Source: Streptomyces sp. ISL-10
GTDB lineage: Bacteria > Actinomycetota > Actinomycetes > Streptomycetales > Streptomycetaceae
Direction: 5' to 3'
Length of the DNA: 64,000 nucleotides
NCBI RefSeq assembly: GCF_018614575.1
Contig: NZ_JAGGOJ010000028.1
Location: 1 to 64,000, forward strand
In this document: in pieces, positions 16,794 through 25,328 of the stretch
Layout: the number at the start of each line of letters is the position of its first letter
How positions within the stretch are numbered: the stretch's first letter is position 1
Translations under genes and position numbers: made by a program
The notes under the pieces: model-generated
Told to the model about the DNA's origin: nothing
The model's database searches: none
The model's input: only the letters and a program-made list of their open reading frames with translations

Positions 16794-17708
16794 ATGACTG
16801 TCATTGACGCTTCCCAGACGCCCGACGCCCTCGACCCCCGAGCCCTCCACGTTCCCGTCATCGCCTGGTTCGACCAGCACGCCCGTGATCTGCCCTGGCG
16901 CCGCCCGGAGGCCGGGGCCTGGGGCGTGATGGTCAGCGAGTTCATGCTGCAGCAGACCCCGGTCTCCCGGGTGCTCCCCGTGTACGAGGAGTGGCTGGCG
17001 CGCTGGCCGCGCCCCGCCGACCTCGCGGCGGAGGCCCCCGGCGAGGCGGTCCGCGCCTGGGGGCGGCTCGGTTATCCGCGGCGCGCGCTGCGTCTGCACG
17101 GCGCGGCCCAGGCCATAGCGGAGCGGCACGGCGGCGAAGTGCCGCGCGACCACGCGCAGTTGATCGCCCTGCCCGGCATCGGCGAGTACACGGCGGCGGC
17201 CGTGGCGTCCTTCGCGTACGGGCAGCGGCACGCCGTGCTCGACACCAATGTGCGGCGGGTCCTCGCCCGGGCCGCGACCGGCATCCAGTACCCGCCGAAC
17301 GCGACCACCGCCGCCGAGCGCCGCCTCGCCCGGGCGCTGCTCCCCGAGGAGGAGCACACCGCGGCCCGCTGGGCGGCGGCGTCCATGGAGCTCGGCGCTC
17401 TGGTGTGCACGGCCAGGAACGAGGACTGCGGCCGCTGCCCGATCGCCGCGCAGTGCGCCTGGCGGCTGGCGGGGAAGCCCGCGCACGAGGGCGCCGCGCG
17501 CCGCGGCCAGACGTATGCCGGGACCGACCGCCAGGTGCGCGGCCGGCTGTTGGCGGTGCTGCGCGAGGCCGTGACGCCCGTGCCGCAGTCGGCGCTCGAC
17601 GCGGTCTGGCACGAGCCGGTGCAGCGCGCACGGGCGCTGGACGGGCTGGTCGCCGACGGTCTCGTGGAGCCCCTGGACGGCGGCCTGTACCGGCTGCCTG
17701 TCGGCTGA
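16794..17708 (+). CDS. mutY: A/G-specific adenine DNA glycosylase
   Basis: Removes adenine mispaired with 8-oxoguanine. 304 residues. N-terminal region WGVMVSEFMLQQTPVSRV holds the catalytic-type Glu; the helix-hairpin-helix LPGIGEYTAAAVASFAYG is followed by the catalytic Asp in VLDTNVRRVLAR. The [4Fe-4S] loop C-X6-C-X2-C-X5-C is intact (CTARNEDCGRCPIAAQC). The protein lacks a long C-terminal NUDT1-like domain, ending soon after residue 300, as in short actinobacterial MutY. No clear ribosome site precedes the ATG. The upstream region is the repeat island. Confidence 0.94.
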   Translation: MTVIDASQTPDALDPRALHVPVIAWFDQHARDLPWRRPEAGAWGVMVSEFMLQQTPVSRVLPVYEEWLARWPRPADLAAEAPGEAVRAWGRLGYPRRALRLHGAAQAIAERHGGEVPRDHAQLIALPGIGEYTAAAVASFAYGQRHAVLDTNVRRVLARAATGIQYPPNATTAAERRLARALLPEEEHTAARWAAASMELGALVCTARNEDCGRCPIAAQCAWRLAGKPAHEGAARRGQTYAGTDRQVRGRLLAVLREAVTPVPQSALDAVWHEPVQRARALDGLVADGLVEPLDGGLYRLPVG

Positions 17709-17766
17709 GCCAAAGGGTTTACCCCACCACCACCGCACCTCAAACATCCGCTGTTACACAACCGAT

Positions 17767-17785
17767 GGACGGCCGTGCGCCGTCC
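17767..17785. terminator. Hairpin downstream of mutY
   Basis: GGACGG-CCGTGCG-CCGTCC, a small GC stem between mutY and sigE. It could terminate mutY or form part of the sigE regulatory region. Confidence 0.35.
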
Positions 17786-17807
17786 GACGGCTGCTCCGCA
17801 CAGCGCC

Positions 17808-17835
17808 GTGACAACCCGTCCGTAGCTTCTGTCAC
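17808..17835 (+). promoter_or_regulatory. Candidate sigE promoter/regulatory region
   Basis: TAGCTT at 17823-17828 could be a -10 about 47 nt before the sigE start. It lies inside a 6-bp dyad GTGACA...TGTCAC (17808-17813, 17830-17835). CseB activates sigE in S. coelicolor; assigning this dyad to it is a guess. Confidence 0.35.
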
Positions 17836-17874
17836 GCAAGGACACACGGGGTTTTCACGGGGAGCGAGGCGATT

Positions 17875-18450
17875 GTGATGGCGCACGGCGAGGTGCTCGA
17901 ATTCGAGGAGTACGTACGCACCCGGCAGGAGGCGCTGCTGCGCAGCGCCCGGCGTCTCGTCCCCGACCCGGTCGACGCACAGGACCTGCTGCAGACCGCG
18001 CTGGTGCGCACCTACGGCCGGTGGGACGGAATCGCGGACAAGTCGCTCGCGGACGCGTACCTTCGCCGCGTGATGATCAATACGCGCACGGAGTGGTGGC
18101 GCGCCCGCAAGCTCGAAGAGGTCCCCACCGAGCAGCTTCCCGACGCGAGCGTCGACGACGGCAGCGATCAGCGCGCCGACCGCGCCCTGCTGATGGACGT
18201 CCTCAAGGTGCTCGCGCCCAAGCAGCGCAGCGTGGTCGTGCTGCGCCACTGGGAGCAGATGAGCACCGAGGAGACCGCCGCCGCGCTGGGCATGTCGGCG
18301 GGTACGGTGAAGAGCACGCTGCACCGGGCGCTCGCGAAGCTCCGCCAGGAGCTTCAGGCGCGGGACCTGGACGCCCGCGCTCTGGAGCGCGACGAGACGC
18401 GGCATACCCACCAGCAGGGCGAACGGGAGCGGGAGCGGTGCGCGGCCTGA
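17875..18450 (+). CDS. sigE: ECF sigma factor SigE
   Basis: RNA polymerase sigma factor for the cell-envelope stress regulon. 191 residues: region 2 (EALLRSARRLVPDPVDAQDL, then TALVRTYGRW and RRVMINTRTEWWRARK) and region 4 (LAPKQRSVVVLRHWEQMSTE, then ETAAALGMSAGTVKSTLHRA). The acidic/basic tail ends ERERERCAA. GTG 17875 or ATG 17878 may start it; GCGAGG lies just upstream. In S. coelicolor it has no anti-sigma factor and is controlled by the CseB/CseC system encoded next to it, which is exactly the context here. It overlaps cseA by 13 bp. Confidence 0.97.
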   Translation: MMAHGEVLEFEEYVRTRQEALLRSARRLVPDPVDAQDLLQTALVRTYGRWDGIADKSLADAYLRRVMINTRTEWWRARKLEEVPTEQLPDASVDDGSDQRADRALLMDVLKVLAPKQRSVVVLRHWEQMSTEETAAALGMSAGTVKSTLHRALAKLRQELQARDLDARALERDETRHTHQQGERERERCAA

Positions 18451-19100
18451 CAGGCAGAGGCGGCAGCGGGACAGGGGTGGCGGGCAGTGCGGCGACGGCC
18501 GGGCTGGTCGCCTTCGCCCTGTTGGCCGCGGGCTGTTCCACCGGCGGTTCGGGTCTGCAGGACGAAGGGGCGGCCCCGTCGGACCACGCGGCGAAGGCCA
18601 CGCCGTCCCCGGCGCCGTCCGGGAGCGCCGGGTTCACGAAGGCCGTCGACGCGGTGGAGCTGCTCAAGAGCGACCCGAAGGTCAGCGCCCGGGTCAAGGC
18701 GGATCTGCGGCCGTGCGCCAAGGACTCCTACCCTGTGGACACCTCGTACGGGATCCTCACCGGCAGTTCGGCCCCCGATGTCGTGGTGAACGTGATGACC
18801 TGCGCCGACGCCGTCGGCCTCGGCACCTACGTGTACCGGGAGAACGGCGACACGTACGAGAATGTCTTCGCCGTCGAAGAGCCCGCGGTGTACTCGGCGA
18901 TCGACCGGGGCGACCTGGTGGTGACCAAGCAGGTGTACGCCAAGGGCGATCCGGTGGCCGAGCCGTCCGGCGAGGAGGTCACCACCTACCGCTGGGCCGC
19001 CGGGAAGTTCACCCAGCAGTTCTGGGTGCGCAACGAATACAGCAGGTCGGTCGGCGAGGGGGAGGTCGTCGCCTCGGACCCGCCCGCCCCCGGCAACTGA
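18438..19100 (+). CDS. cseA: Lipoprotein CseA
   Basis: 220-residue lipoprotein that in S. coelicolor dampens sigE induction from outside the membrane. Signal peptide with lipobox LLAAGC around residues 29-34; a Thr/Ser/Pro linker follows; the folded part has two cysteines (LRPCAKDS and VMTCADAV) that may pair. GTG start lies inside the sigE 3' end with GGGAGCGG upstream, so translation is coupled to sigE. Assignment rests on synteny and the lipobox. Confidence 0.93.
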   Translation: MRGLTGRGGSGTGVAGSAATAGLVAFALLAAGCSTGGSGLQDEGAAPSDHAAKATPSPAPSGSAGFTKAVDAVELLKSDPKVSARVKADLRPCAKDSYPVDTSYGILTGSSAPDVVVNVMTCADAVGLGTYVYRENGDTYENVFAVEEPAVYSAIDRGDLVVTKQVYAKGDPVAEPSGEEVTTYRWAAGKFTQQFWVRNEYSRSVGEGEVVASDPPAPGN

Positions 19101-19144
19101 CCCCACCCGAGAAACGATCCCGAACGAGAGCTGAGAGCTGACGG

Positions 19145-19849
19145 ATGGCCGATACCCATGTCCTGTTCGTCGAAGACGACGATGTCATCCGCGAGGCCAC
19201 CCAACTCGCGCTGGAACGCGACGGCTTCACGGTCACGGCCATGCCCGACGGGCTGAAGGGCCTGGAGGCGTTCCGGACCAACCGGCCGGACATCGCGCTG
19301 CTCGACGTGATGGTCCCCGGCCTGGACGGTGTGAGCCTGTGCCGCCGCATCCGCGACGAGTCGACCGTGCCCGTGATCATGCTCTCGGCGCGTGCGGACT
19401 CGATCGACGTGGTGCTCGGCCTGGAGGCCGGCGCCGACGACTATGTGACCAAGCCCTTCGACGGCGCGGTGCTCGTGGCCCGTATCCGCGCGGTGCTGCG
19501 CCGCTTCGGGCATGCGAGCGGCGGCGCGGGCGATCCGGCCGCCACCGGGCAGCGGGATCAGGGCGGCGTCCTGGTCTTCGGTGAGCTGGAGATCGACACC
19601 GAGGGCATGGAGGTCCGCAGGGGCGGCAAGCCGGTCGGCCTGACGCCCACGGAGATGCGGCTGCTGCTGGAGTTCTCCTCGACGCCCGGCACCGTGCTCT
19701 CGCGCGACAAACTGCTGGAGCGTGTCTGGGACTACGGCTGGGGCGGCGACACCCGCGTCGTCGACGTCCATGTCCAGCGGCTGCGGACGAAGATCGGCCA
19801 GGACCGCATCGAGACGGTCCGCGGCTTCGGTTACAAGCTGAAGGCGTGA
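19145..19849 (+). CDS. cseB: Response regulator CseB
   Basis: 234-residue OmpR/PhoB-type regulator. Receiver domain: EDDD (10-13), phospho-acceptor Asp54 (IALLDVMVPG), Thr/Ser in IMLSARAD and Lys in YVTKPFDG. Winged-helix DNA-binding domain in the last 95 residues (LTPTEMRLLLEF and DTRVVDVHVQRLRTKIG). Phosphorylated by CseC, it activates the sigE promoter. The ATG is 44 bp after cseA; the upstream ribosome site is weak (GAGAGCTGACGG). Confidence 0.97.
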   Translation: MADTHVLFVEDDDVIREATQLALERDGFTVTAMPDGLKGLEAFRTNRPDIALLDVMVPGLDGVSLCRRIRDESTVPVIMLSARADSIDVVLGLEAGADDYVTKPFDGAVLVARIRAVLRRFGHASGGAGDPAATGQRDQGGVLVFGELEIDTEGMEVRRGGKPVGLTPTEMRLLLEFSSTPGTVLSRDKLLERVWDYGWGGDTRVVDVHVQRLRTKIGQDRIETVRGFGYKLKA

Positions 19850-19885
19850 CGCAGGCCGTATGAGCTCGGGACAGGACCCCGCCGT

Positions 19886-21232
19886 ATGAGACGCCCCGCC
19901 CTGCGCCTCGGCAGGCTGCGCACCGGCGCCCTGCGCACCGGCGTCCGGTGGAAGATCAGCATCGCCATCGCCGGCGTCGGTGCGCTCATCGCCATGGCGC
20001 TGAGCCTGGTCGTGCACAACGCGGCACGCGTGTCCATGCTCGACAACGCCCGTGCCGTGCAGATGGACCGCATCCTGCTCGCCCAGCGCTGGTACGAGAC
20101 CGCCAAGAACCGCGACCCCCGCTTCAACAGCAAGATCAACGACCCGGCTCTCCCGGACGAGCTCAAGAGGCTGATGCGGGAGAACCGGCGCGGTTCCTAC
20201 GTCGACGACCGTGACGAGACGCCCGAGATCTGGGCCGCCGTGCCGCTGGCGAACGGCGACGTGCTCTCCCTGCGCACCGAGTTCGCCGGGCGCAGCGCCA
20301 CCGTGATGAAGGACCTCGACCGGGCTCTGATCATCGGCTCGGTGTCCGTCGTGCTCTGCGGCTCCGCGCTCGGCGTGCTCATCGGCGGCCAGCTCTCGCG
20401 CCGGCTGCGCAAGGCGGCGGCGGCCGCGGGCAATGTGGCGCAGGGCAACACCGACGTACGGGTCAGGGACGCCATCGGCGGGGTCGTACGCGACGAGACG
20501 GACGAACTGGCCCGGGCCGTGGACGCCCTGACCGATGCGCTGCAGTCCCGCATCGAGGCGGAACGCCGGGTCACCGCGGACATCGCGCACGAACTGCGCA
20601 CGCCCGTGACCGGTCTGCTGACCGCGGCCGAGCTGCTGCCGCCCGGACGTCCCACCGAGCTGGTGCGGGACCGGGCCCAGGCGATGCGCACGCTGGTGGA
20701 GGACGTACTGGAGGTCGCACGGCTCGACAGCGCGTCGGAGCGGGCGGAGCTGCAGGAGATCCAGCTCGGGGAGTTCGTCGGACGCCGGGTCGCCGCGCTG
20801 CACCCGGAGGCGGACATCCGGGTCGTCCACGAGTCCTGGGTCAGCACCGATCCGCGGCGCCTCGAGCGGATCCTGGGCAATCTGCTGACCAATGCGGTGA
20901 AGTACGGCAAGGACCCGATCGAGGTGACCGTCGAGGGCCGTGTGGTGCGCGTACGGGATCATGGGCCCGGGTTCCCGGAGGCACTGCTGCGCGAGGGGCC
21001 GAGCCGGTTCCGTACGGGGGCGAGCGACCGGGCCGGCACGGGCCACGGCCTGGGCCTGACCATCGCGGCGGGGCAGGCGCGGGTGCTGGGGGCCCGGCTG
21101 ACCTTCCGCAACGCGGCGCCGGAGGGCTCGACGCCGCTGGGGGCGTCGGGCGGGGCGATCGCGGTGCTCTGGCTGCCGGAGCACGCGCCGACGAACACGG
21201 GCAGTTTCCCGATGCTGCCGTTGGACACCTGA
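19886..21232 (+). CDS. cseC: Sensor histidine kinase CseC
   Basis: 448-residue membrane kinase that senses envelope damage (vancomycin, lysozyme and similar in S. coelicolor). Membrane spans about 24-46 and 146-170 flank an external sensor of about 100 residues. A HAMP linker follows, then His235 in DIAHELRTP, the N-box NLLTNAVKYG, G1 VRDHGPGFP and G2 GHGLGLTIA. It is the last gene of the sigE operon. The next stretch on the opposite strand is an aldehyde dehydrogenase remnant. Confidence 0.97.
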   Translation: MRRPALRLGRLRTGALRTGVRWKISIAIAGVGALIAMALSLVVHNAARVSMLDNARAVQMDRILLAQRWYETAKNRDPRFNSKINDPALPDELKRLMRENRRGSYVDDRDETPEIWAAVPLANGDVLSLRTEFAGRSATVMKDLDRALIIGSVSVVLCGSALGVLIGGQLSRRLRKAAAAAGNVAQGNTDVRVRDAIGGVVRDETDELARAVDALTDALQSRIEAERRVTADIAHELRTPVTGLLTAAELLPPGRPTELVRDRAQAMRTLVEDVLEVARLDSASERAELQEIQLGEFVGRRVAALHPEADIRVVHESWVSTDPRRLERILGNLLTNAVKYGKDPIEVTVEGRVVRVRDHGPGFPEALLREGPSRFRTGASDRAGTGHGLGLTIAAGQARVLGARLTFRNAAPEGSTPLGASGGAIAVLWLPEHAPTNTGSFPMLPLDT

Positions 21233-21312
21233 CGCCGGGGCGTCGCGCACGCGTGGCGGACGTCCGTCACGATGCGGTGGCCGGAGCCACGGATGACGGG
21301 CGGCGTACGACG

Positions 21313-21639
21313 GATGGCGGTGTCGTCCACCGTTCCCGGGACGTCGAACTCGGTGGTGAGCTTGATCGGCTTGCCGCACTGGACGGTCTGCGTGTGCGCC
21401 AGTTCCTCGGCCCGGTCGGCGAGCACGCCGGCGAACCGGTGCAGTGCGTCGGACCGTTCGCCGGGGGCGCTGCCCGGCCGGCCGGGCAGCGCCTCGCGCG
21501 CGGCGGCCACGGCCTCGTCGACGTCCGCGGCCGACGCGAGCTCGTAGCTGTGGACTCGTCCGCCGGTCGCCGGGTCGACCACATCCTGCGTACGGCCCGA
21601 GGTGCCGGATCGAAGTCGTCCGCGGATGACGACGAACCC
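21313..21639 (-). pseudogene. Aldehyde dehydrogenase N-terminal remnant
   Basis: About 109 codons read as the N-terminus of a gamma-aminobutyraldehyde-type aldehyde dehydrogenase: IRGRLRSGTSGRTQDVVDPA, then YELASAADVDEAVAAAREAL, then SDALHRFAGVLADRAEELAH, then CGKPIKLTTEFDVPGTVDDT. Similarity stops at about 21313, after which the frame continues as noise into the back of cseC. The catalytic domain (Cys and Glu region) is missing altogether and no good start is present, so this is a decayed fragment of a normal ~480-residue enzyme. It sits in the cseC-MFS spacer. Confidence 0.85.
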
Positions 21640-21706
21640 GGCCGCTTCCGCGGCCGGGCCGTCGGCCGTCGGCTGTTGCCGTCCGTCTCACGCTCGGACT
21701 CTCCGC

Positions 21707-23314
21707 TCAGACGCGCTCGGCGAGCTTGTCCTCCGCGCCGGCCACGTCCTGCGGCCCCGTGGCGTCGGGGGCCTCTGCCGGTCCGGCACCCCGCAGCGGC
21801 ACCTCCTTGACGAAGAAGGCGGCCACCAGTCCGACGACCGCGACGGCCCCGCCGACAAGGAAGGCGGCGTGCGTACCGGATGCGACCGCGAACTCGTACG
21901 CCTCCCGGACCGGGTCCGGCAGCTTCGCGAGGCTCGCCGCGTCCAGCTGTGCGGAGGCCGCGGTCGCCTGCGCGCCGCCCCTCGCGGTCATCTCGTCCTG
22001 CACCCGGGCGGTGAACAGAGCACCCATGATGGCGACGCCGAAGGAGCTGCCCAGCGTGCGGAAGAGGGTCGCCGCGGATGAGGCGACGCCCATGTCCTTC
22101 ATCTCGACGCTGTTCTGCGCGACCAGCATGGTGATCTGCATCAGGAAACCCATGCCGGCGCCGAGGACGGCCATGTAGAGCCCGGAGGTCAGCCGCGAGG
22201 TGCCGGTGTCCATGGTGGCCAGCAGGAACAGCCCGGCGACCATCAGGGCGCCGCCGACGATGGGGAAGACGCGGTACTTGCCTGTGGTGGTCGTGACCCG
22301 GCCCGCGACCATCGAGACCGCGAGCATGGAGAGCAGCAGCGGCAGGAGGAGCAGCCCTGAGTTGGTCGCCGACGCGCCCTGGACCGACTGCTGGAACAGC
22401 GGGAGGAAGAGCACGGCGCCGAACATCACGAAACCGGCGAAGAAGCCGATGACGGACATCAGCGTGAAGTTGCGGCTGCGAAAGATGTGCAGTGGCATGA
22501 TCGGCTCGGCGGCCCGGGCCTCGACGAAGAGGAAGCCCACGAGCGAGGCCGCGCCGATGGCCGCCAGCTCCATGATCACGGCAGAGTCCCAGGCGTACTC
22601 CGTACCGCCCCAGGTGGTGACCAGCACGATCGCGGTGATGCCGACGGTGAGCAGCGCGGCGCCCGGGTAGTCGACGCGGGCCGTGCTGCGCGGCTTCCTC
22701 GGCAGGTGGAGGACCGCGGTGACCATGGCGAGGGCGACCGCACCGAGCGGCACGTTGATGTAGAAGCTCCAGCGCCAGCCGAGGTGGTCGGTGATCGTGC
22801 CGCCGACCAGCGGTCCGCCGATCATGGCGATGGCCATGACGGCAGCGATCATTCCCTGGTACCGGCCGCGCTCTCGCGGCGGCACGAGGTCGCCGATGAT
22901 CGCCATCACGCCGACCATCAGACCGCCGGCGCCCAGTCCCTGCACCGCGCGGAAGCCGATCAGCTGCCCCATGTCCTGGGCCATGCCGCTGAGCACGGAA
23001 CCGATCAGGAAGATCACGATCGAGGCGAGGAAGACGCCCTTGCGCCCGTACAGGTCACCGAGCTTGCCCCAGATCGGAGTGGAGGCCGCGGTCGCCAGCG
23101 TGTAGGAGGTGACCACCCACGAGAGGTGCTCCAGTCCGCCGAGCTCGCCGACGATGGTGGGCATCGCGGTGCCCACGATCATGTTGTCGAGCATTGCCAG
23201 CAGCATCGCGATCATGAGCGCGAGCATCACCACGCGCACGCTCCGCTCCGGCCGCACGCCCTTGTCCTCCGCAGTGGCCGCCGAAGCCGTCGCCTGTTTC
23301 GCCGTTTCCGCCAT
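21707..23314 (-). CDS. MFS drug-efflux transporter (DHA2/EmrB-QacA family)
   Basis: 535 residues, about 14 hydrophobic segments, as in proton-driven 14-TM exporters. Family signatures: LDNMIVGTAMPTIVGELG in TM1, GKLGDLYGRKGVF (motif A) after TM2, RAVQGLGAGGLMVG (motif B) in TM4 and GGPLVGGTITDHLGWRWSFY (motif C) in TM5. The C-terminus is acidic and cytoplasmic. ATG has GGGGAGCGGGG upstream. Divergent from a TetR gene across 111 bp with a dyad operator, so the TetR protein is its likely repressor. Substrate unknown. Confidence 0.95.
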   Translation of the reverse strand: MAETAKQATASAATAEDKGVRPERSVRVVMLALMIAMLLAMLDNMIVGTAMPTIVGELGGLEHLSWVVTSYTLATAASTPIWGKLGDLYGRKGVFLASIVIFLIGSVLSGMAQDMGQLIGFRAVQGLGAGGLMVGVMAIIGDLVPPRERGRYQGMIAAVMAIAMIGGPLVGGTITDHLGWRWSFYINVPLGAVALAMVTAVLHLPRKPRSTARVDYPGAALLTVGITAIVLVTTWGGTEYAWDSAVIMELAAIGAASLVGFLFVEARAAEPIMPLHIFRSRNFTLMSVIGFFAGFVMFGAVLFLPLFQQSVQGASATNSGLLLLPLLLSMLAVSMVAGRVTTTTGKYRVFPIVGGALMVAGLFLLATMDTGTSRLTSGLYMAVLGAGMGFLMQITMLVAQNSVEMKDMGVASSAATLFRTLGSSFGVAIMGALFTARVQDEMTARGGAQATAASAQLDAASLAKLPDPVREAYEFAVASGTHAAFLVGGAVAVVGLVAAFFVKEVPLRGAGPAEAPDATGPQDVAGAEDKLAERV

Positions 23315-23335
23315 TGCCCCGCTCCCCGGTTACTT

Positions 23336-23353
23336 ACTTGCCGCCCGGCAAGT
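23336..23353. promoter_or_regulatory. Operator dyad between MFS and TetR genes
   Basis: ACTTGCCG-CC-CGGCAAGT, a perfect 8-bp inverted repeat in the divergent promoter region. CAAGTAAG half-sites recur near 23393-23400 and TACTTACTTG precedes it. It lies in the spacer of the TetR promoter. Confidence 0.65.
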
Positions 23354-23356
23354 TAC

Positions 23357-23362
23357 TACAAT
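23357..23362 (+). promoter_or_regulatory. -10 box (TACAAT) of the TetR gene
   Basis: TACAAT, with a possible -35 TTACTT at 23334-23339 (17-bp spacer). The dyad at 23336-23353 lies between and over these elements, as expected for autorepression. Confidence 0.5.
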
Positions 23363-23425
23363 GGGGACGGTAGATCCCTGGCTAGCCGGGCGTCAAGTAA
23401 GTTTTTCGGGAGCGGAGACAGCAGC

Positions 23426-24004
23426 ATGGGCACCACACGGCAGCCGCGCCGGGGCAACACACGGCAGCGCATCCAGGACGTGGCTCTGGAGCTGTTCGCC
23501 GAGCAGGGGTACGAGAAGACCTCGCTGCGCGAGATCGCCGAGACCCTCGACGTCACCAAGGCCGCGCTGTACTACCACTTCAAGACCAAGGAAGACATCG
23601 TGGTCAGCCTCTTCCAGGACCTGACCCGGCCCATGGACGAGCTGATCGAATGGGCACAGGACCAGCCGCGCACACTGGAGACGAAGAAGGAGGTGCTGCG
23701 GCGCTACAACGACGCGCTGACCGCCGCGGCGCCCCTGTTCCGGTTCATGCAGGAGAACCAGGCGACCATGCGCGAGCTCAGCATCGGTGAGTCGTTCAAG
23801 GACCGCATGATCTCCATGCTCGCGCTCTTCAGGGAGCCCGACGCGGAACTGACCGACCAGGTCCGCTGCATCTCGGCACTGTTCACCCTGCACGCGGCGA
23901 TGTTCGCCCTCAACGACATCGAGGGCGACCCGGAGGACAAGCGTGATGCCGTCCTCGAGGTCGCCCTCGATCTGATCGCCCAGGCACACCATGCCAGGGG
24001 CTGA
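23426..24004 (+). CDS. TetR-family regulator, probable repressor of the MFS gene
   Basis: 192 residues. DNA-binding domain at the N-terminus: TRQRIQDVALELFAEQGYEK (about 12-31) then SLREIAETLDVTKAALYYHF (about 33-52). The C-terminal ligand domain (LFRFMQENQATMRELSIGES) is of the Streptomyces multidrug-regulator type. ATG with GGGAGCGGAG upstream. Divergent gene arrangement and the dyad at 23336 argue that it represses itself and the MFS exporter. Convergent with the M23 peptidase gene, 17 bp apart. Confidence 0.93.
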   Translation: MGTTRQPRRGNTRQRIQDVALELFAEQGYEKTSLREIAETLDVTKAALYYHFKTKEDIVVSLFQDLTRPMDELIEWAQDQPRTLETKKEVLRRYNDALTAAAPLFRFMQENQATMRELSIGESFKDRMISMLALFREPDAELTDQVRCISALFTLHAAMFALNDIEGDPEDKRDAVLEVALDLIAQAHHARG

Positions 24005-24021
24005 TCCACTTCTGGGGTCCG

Positions 24022-24786
24022 TCAGATGGTGACGCCGACGGTGCGCAGGAAGGACACCGGGTTGAGCGCCGAGCCGTAGTTCGGGGTCGTACGGATCTCG
24101 AAGTGCAGGTGCGGGCCGGACGAGTTGCCGGTGTTGCCGGACTTCGCGATCGTCTGGCCGGCCTTCACCGTCGAGCCGACGGAGATGTTGATCTTCGACA
24201 GGTGGGCGTACTGCGAGAACTTGCCGTTGGCGTGCTTGACCACGATGGCGTTGCCGTACGCCGGGCCGTCGCCGCCGCCGTTCGGGCCCGCCTTGACGAC
24301 CGTGCCGGCGCCGGCGGCCTTGACCGGGGTGCCGGTCGGGACGGCGAAGTCCTGGCCGGAGTGCTTGGCAGACCACATGGCGCCGCCCTGGGCGAAGCTG
24401 GCGGTCAGCGTGTACTTGTTGACGGGCTTGACCCACGCGGCCGGCTTCTTGGCGGCCTTCTTCGCCGCAGCCTTCGTCGCCGCGGCCTTCTTGGCGGCGG
24501 CCTGCTGGGCTGCAGCCTTCTTGGCGGCGGCCTGCTTGGCGGCCTGCTGGGCCTTCGCCTTCGCCGCCTTGGCCTGCGTGGCGGCCTTCGCCTGGGCGTC
24601 GGCCTGGGCGGCGACCGCGGAAGCGGCGTCCACGACGGCCGGCTTGCCGGCCTTGCCCGCATCGGCGGAGGCGACACCCGCACCGGCTCCGACGACCATC
24701 ACGGCACCCATTCCGGCGGCCACGACGGCCCCACGGGTACGGAGCACGGACGGGAGGAGACGGTGGATCATGGCGCGCTTCGACAT
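24022..24786 (-). CDS. Secreted M23 (LytM-type) peptidoglycan peptidase with Ala/Lys-rich stalk
   Basis: 254 residues. Signal peptide about 1-47 (RGAVVAAGMGAVMVVGAGAG, then VASADA). An Ala/Lys/Gln-rich stretch of about 75 residues, built from AAKKAA-like units, probably forms a helical stalk or binds wall polymers. The C-terminal M23 domain has the zinc ligands HSGQDF (H-X3-D) and HLHF. Expected to cleave peptide cross-links in the wall. ATG 24786 has GGAGG 9 nt upstream. It has a long leader with two hairpins (24814-24831, 24882-24900). Confidence 0.93.
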   Translation of the reverse strand: MSKRAMIHRLLPSVLRTRGAVVAAGMGAVMVVGAGAGVASADAGKAGKPAVVDAASAVAAQADAQAKAATQAKAAKAKAQQAAKQAAAKKAAAQQAAAKKAAATKAAAKKAAKKPAAWVKPVNKYTLTASFAQGGAMWSAKHSGQDFAVPTGTPVKAAGAGTVVKAGPNGGGDGPAYGNAIVVKHANGKFSQYAHLSKINISVGSTVKAGQTIAKSGNTGNSSGPHLHFEIRTTPNYGSALNPVSFLRTVGVTI

Positions 24787-24813
24787 ACGGGAGAACCTCC
24801 GGGCATGAAAGGA

Positions 24814-24831
24814 CCCGGCGTGCTCGCCGGG
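24814..24831 (-). promoter_or_regulatory. Hairpin 22 nt before the M23 ribosome site
   Basis: CCCGGCG-AGCA-CGCCGGG on the minus strand followed by TCCTTTC, an attenuator-like element just before the GGAGG of the M23 gene. Confidence 0.45.
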
Positions 24832-24881
24832 CTGGCTCCACATTGATAACCCGGCCCCCCAAGTCGCCTCAAATACCCCAT

Positions 24882-24900
24882 CTACGACATCACGTCGTAG
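24882..24900 (-). promoter_or_regulatory. Leader hairpin upstream of M23 gene
   Basis: Perfect 7-bp stem CTACGAC/GTCGTAG with a 5-nt loop about 100 nt upstream of the M23 start. Confidence 0.4.
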
Positions 24901-25328
24901 GCACAGCTCCGGGAATCAGACTCTTGACACCGTCCGGGCGCAGTCGAGGGGCTGCCGGAACAAGGTCGACATATATCGATCACGTCAGGTTTAAGCCCAT
25001 GTCCTGGCCCTGCCGGGCCTTTGCTCACCGCGCCTGCGGCACCCGGGCCCGCCGCAGAGCCGAAAGCCCCGCCACACAAGGGGCCGAACACCCCCCACAT
25101 GGACCCGACACGGCACTATTGGGTCTAGTAGGTCCGATTCGTCCTGTGCGCCTTGTCACGGACAGGGGCCACCGAAGGACCTTGGATCGTGACCCAGGCC
25201 ACGGCAACGGGGTCTGCCGGGAGCCGCAAAAGACGCCCGGAATGCGGCTTTTCGCGGTGACCGGGGCCACACGACACGGCGCCAGGCGTCCTTCCGGAGC
25301 GAGTGCGCTTGCGGGATCCTCCCGTGGC

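Larger units (their letters stand above)
24787..25328. other. Divergent 540-bp regulatory region between M23 and dacB-like genes
   Basis: No gene seen. It is less GC-rich than its surroundings around 24960-25000 (ATATATCGAT). It contains a perfect hairpin CTACGAC-ATCAC-GTCGTAG at 24882-24900 and another at 24814-24831, both in the likely 5' leader of the M23 gene. I looked for the c-di-AMP (ydaO) riboswitch core found before some Streptomyces wall hydrolases and did not find it. Confidence 0.6.

Noticed and set aside
20959..21312. Continuation of the aldehyde dehydrogenase frame into cseC
   Set aside because: Similarity ends at about 21313; beyond it the frame is antisense cseC.
24787..25010. 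c-di-AMP (ydaO) riboswitch before the M23 gene
   Set aside because: Looked for because disA is near and such riboswitches precede some Streptomyces wall hydrolases; the conserved GGGGGAACC-like core is missing.
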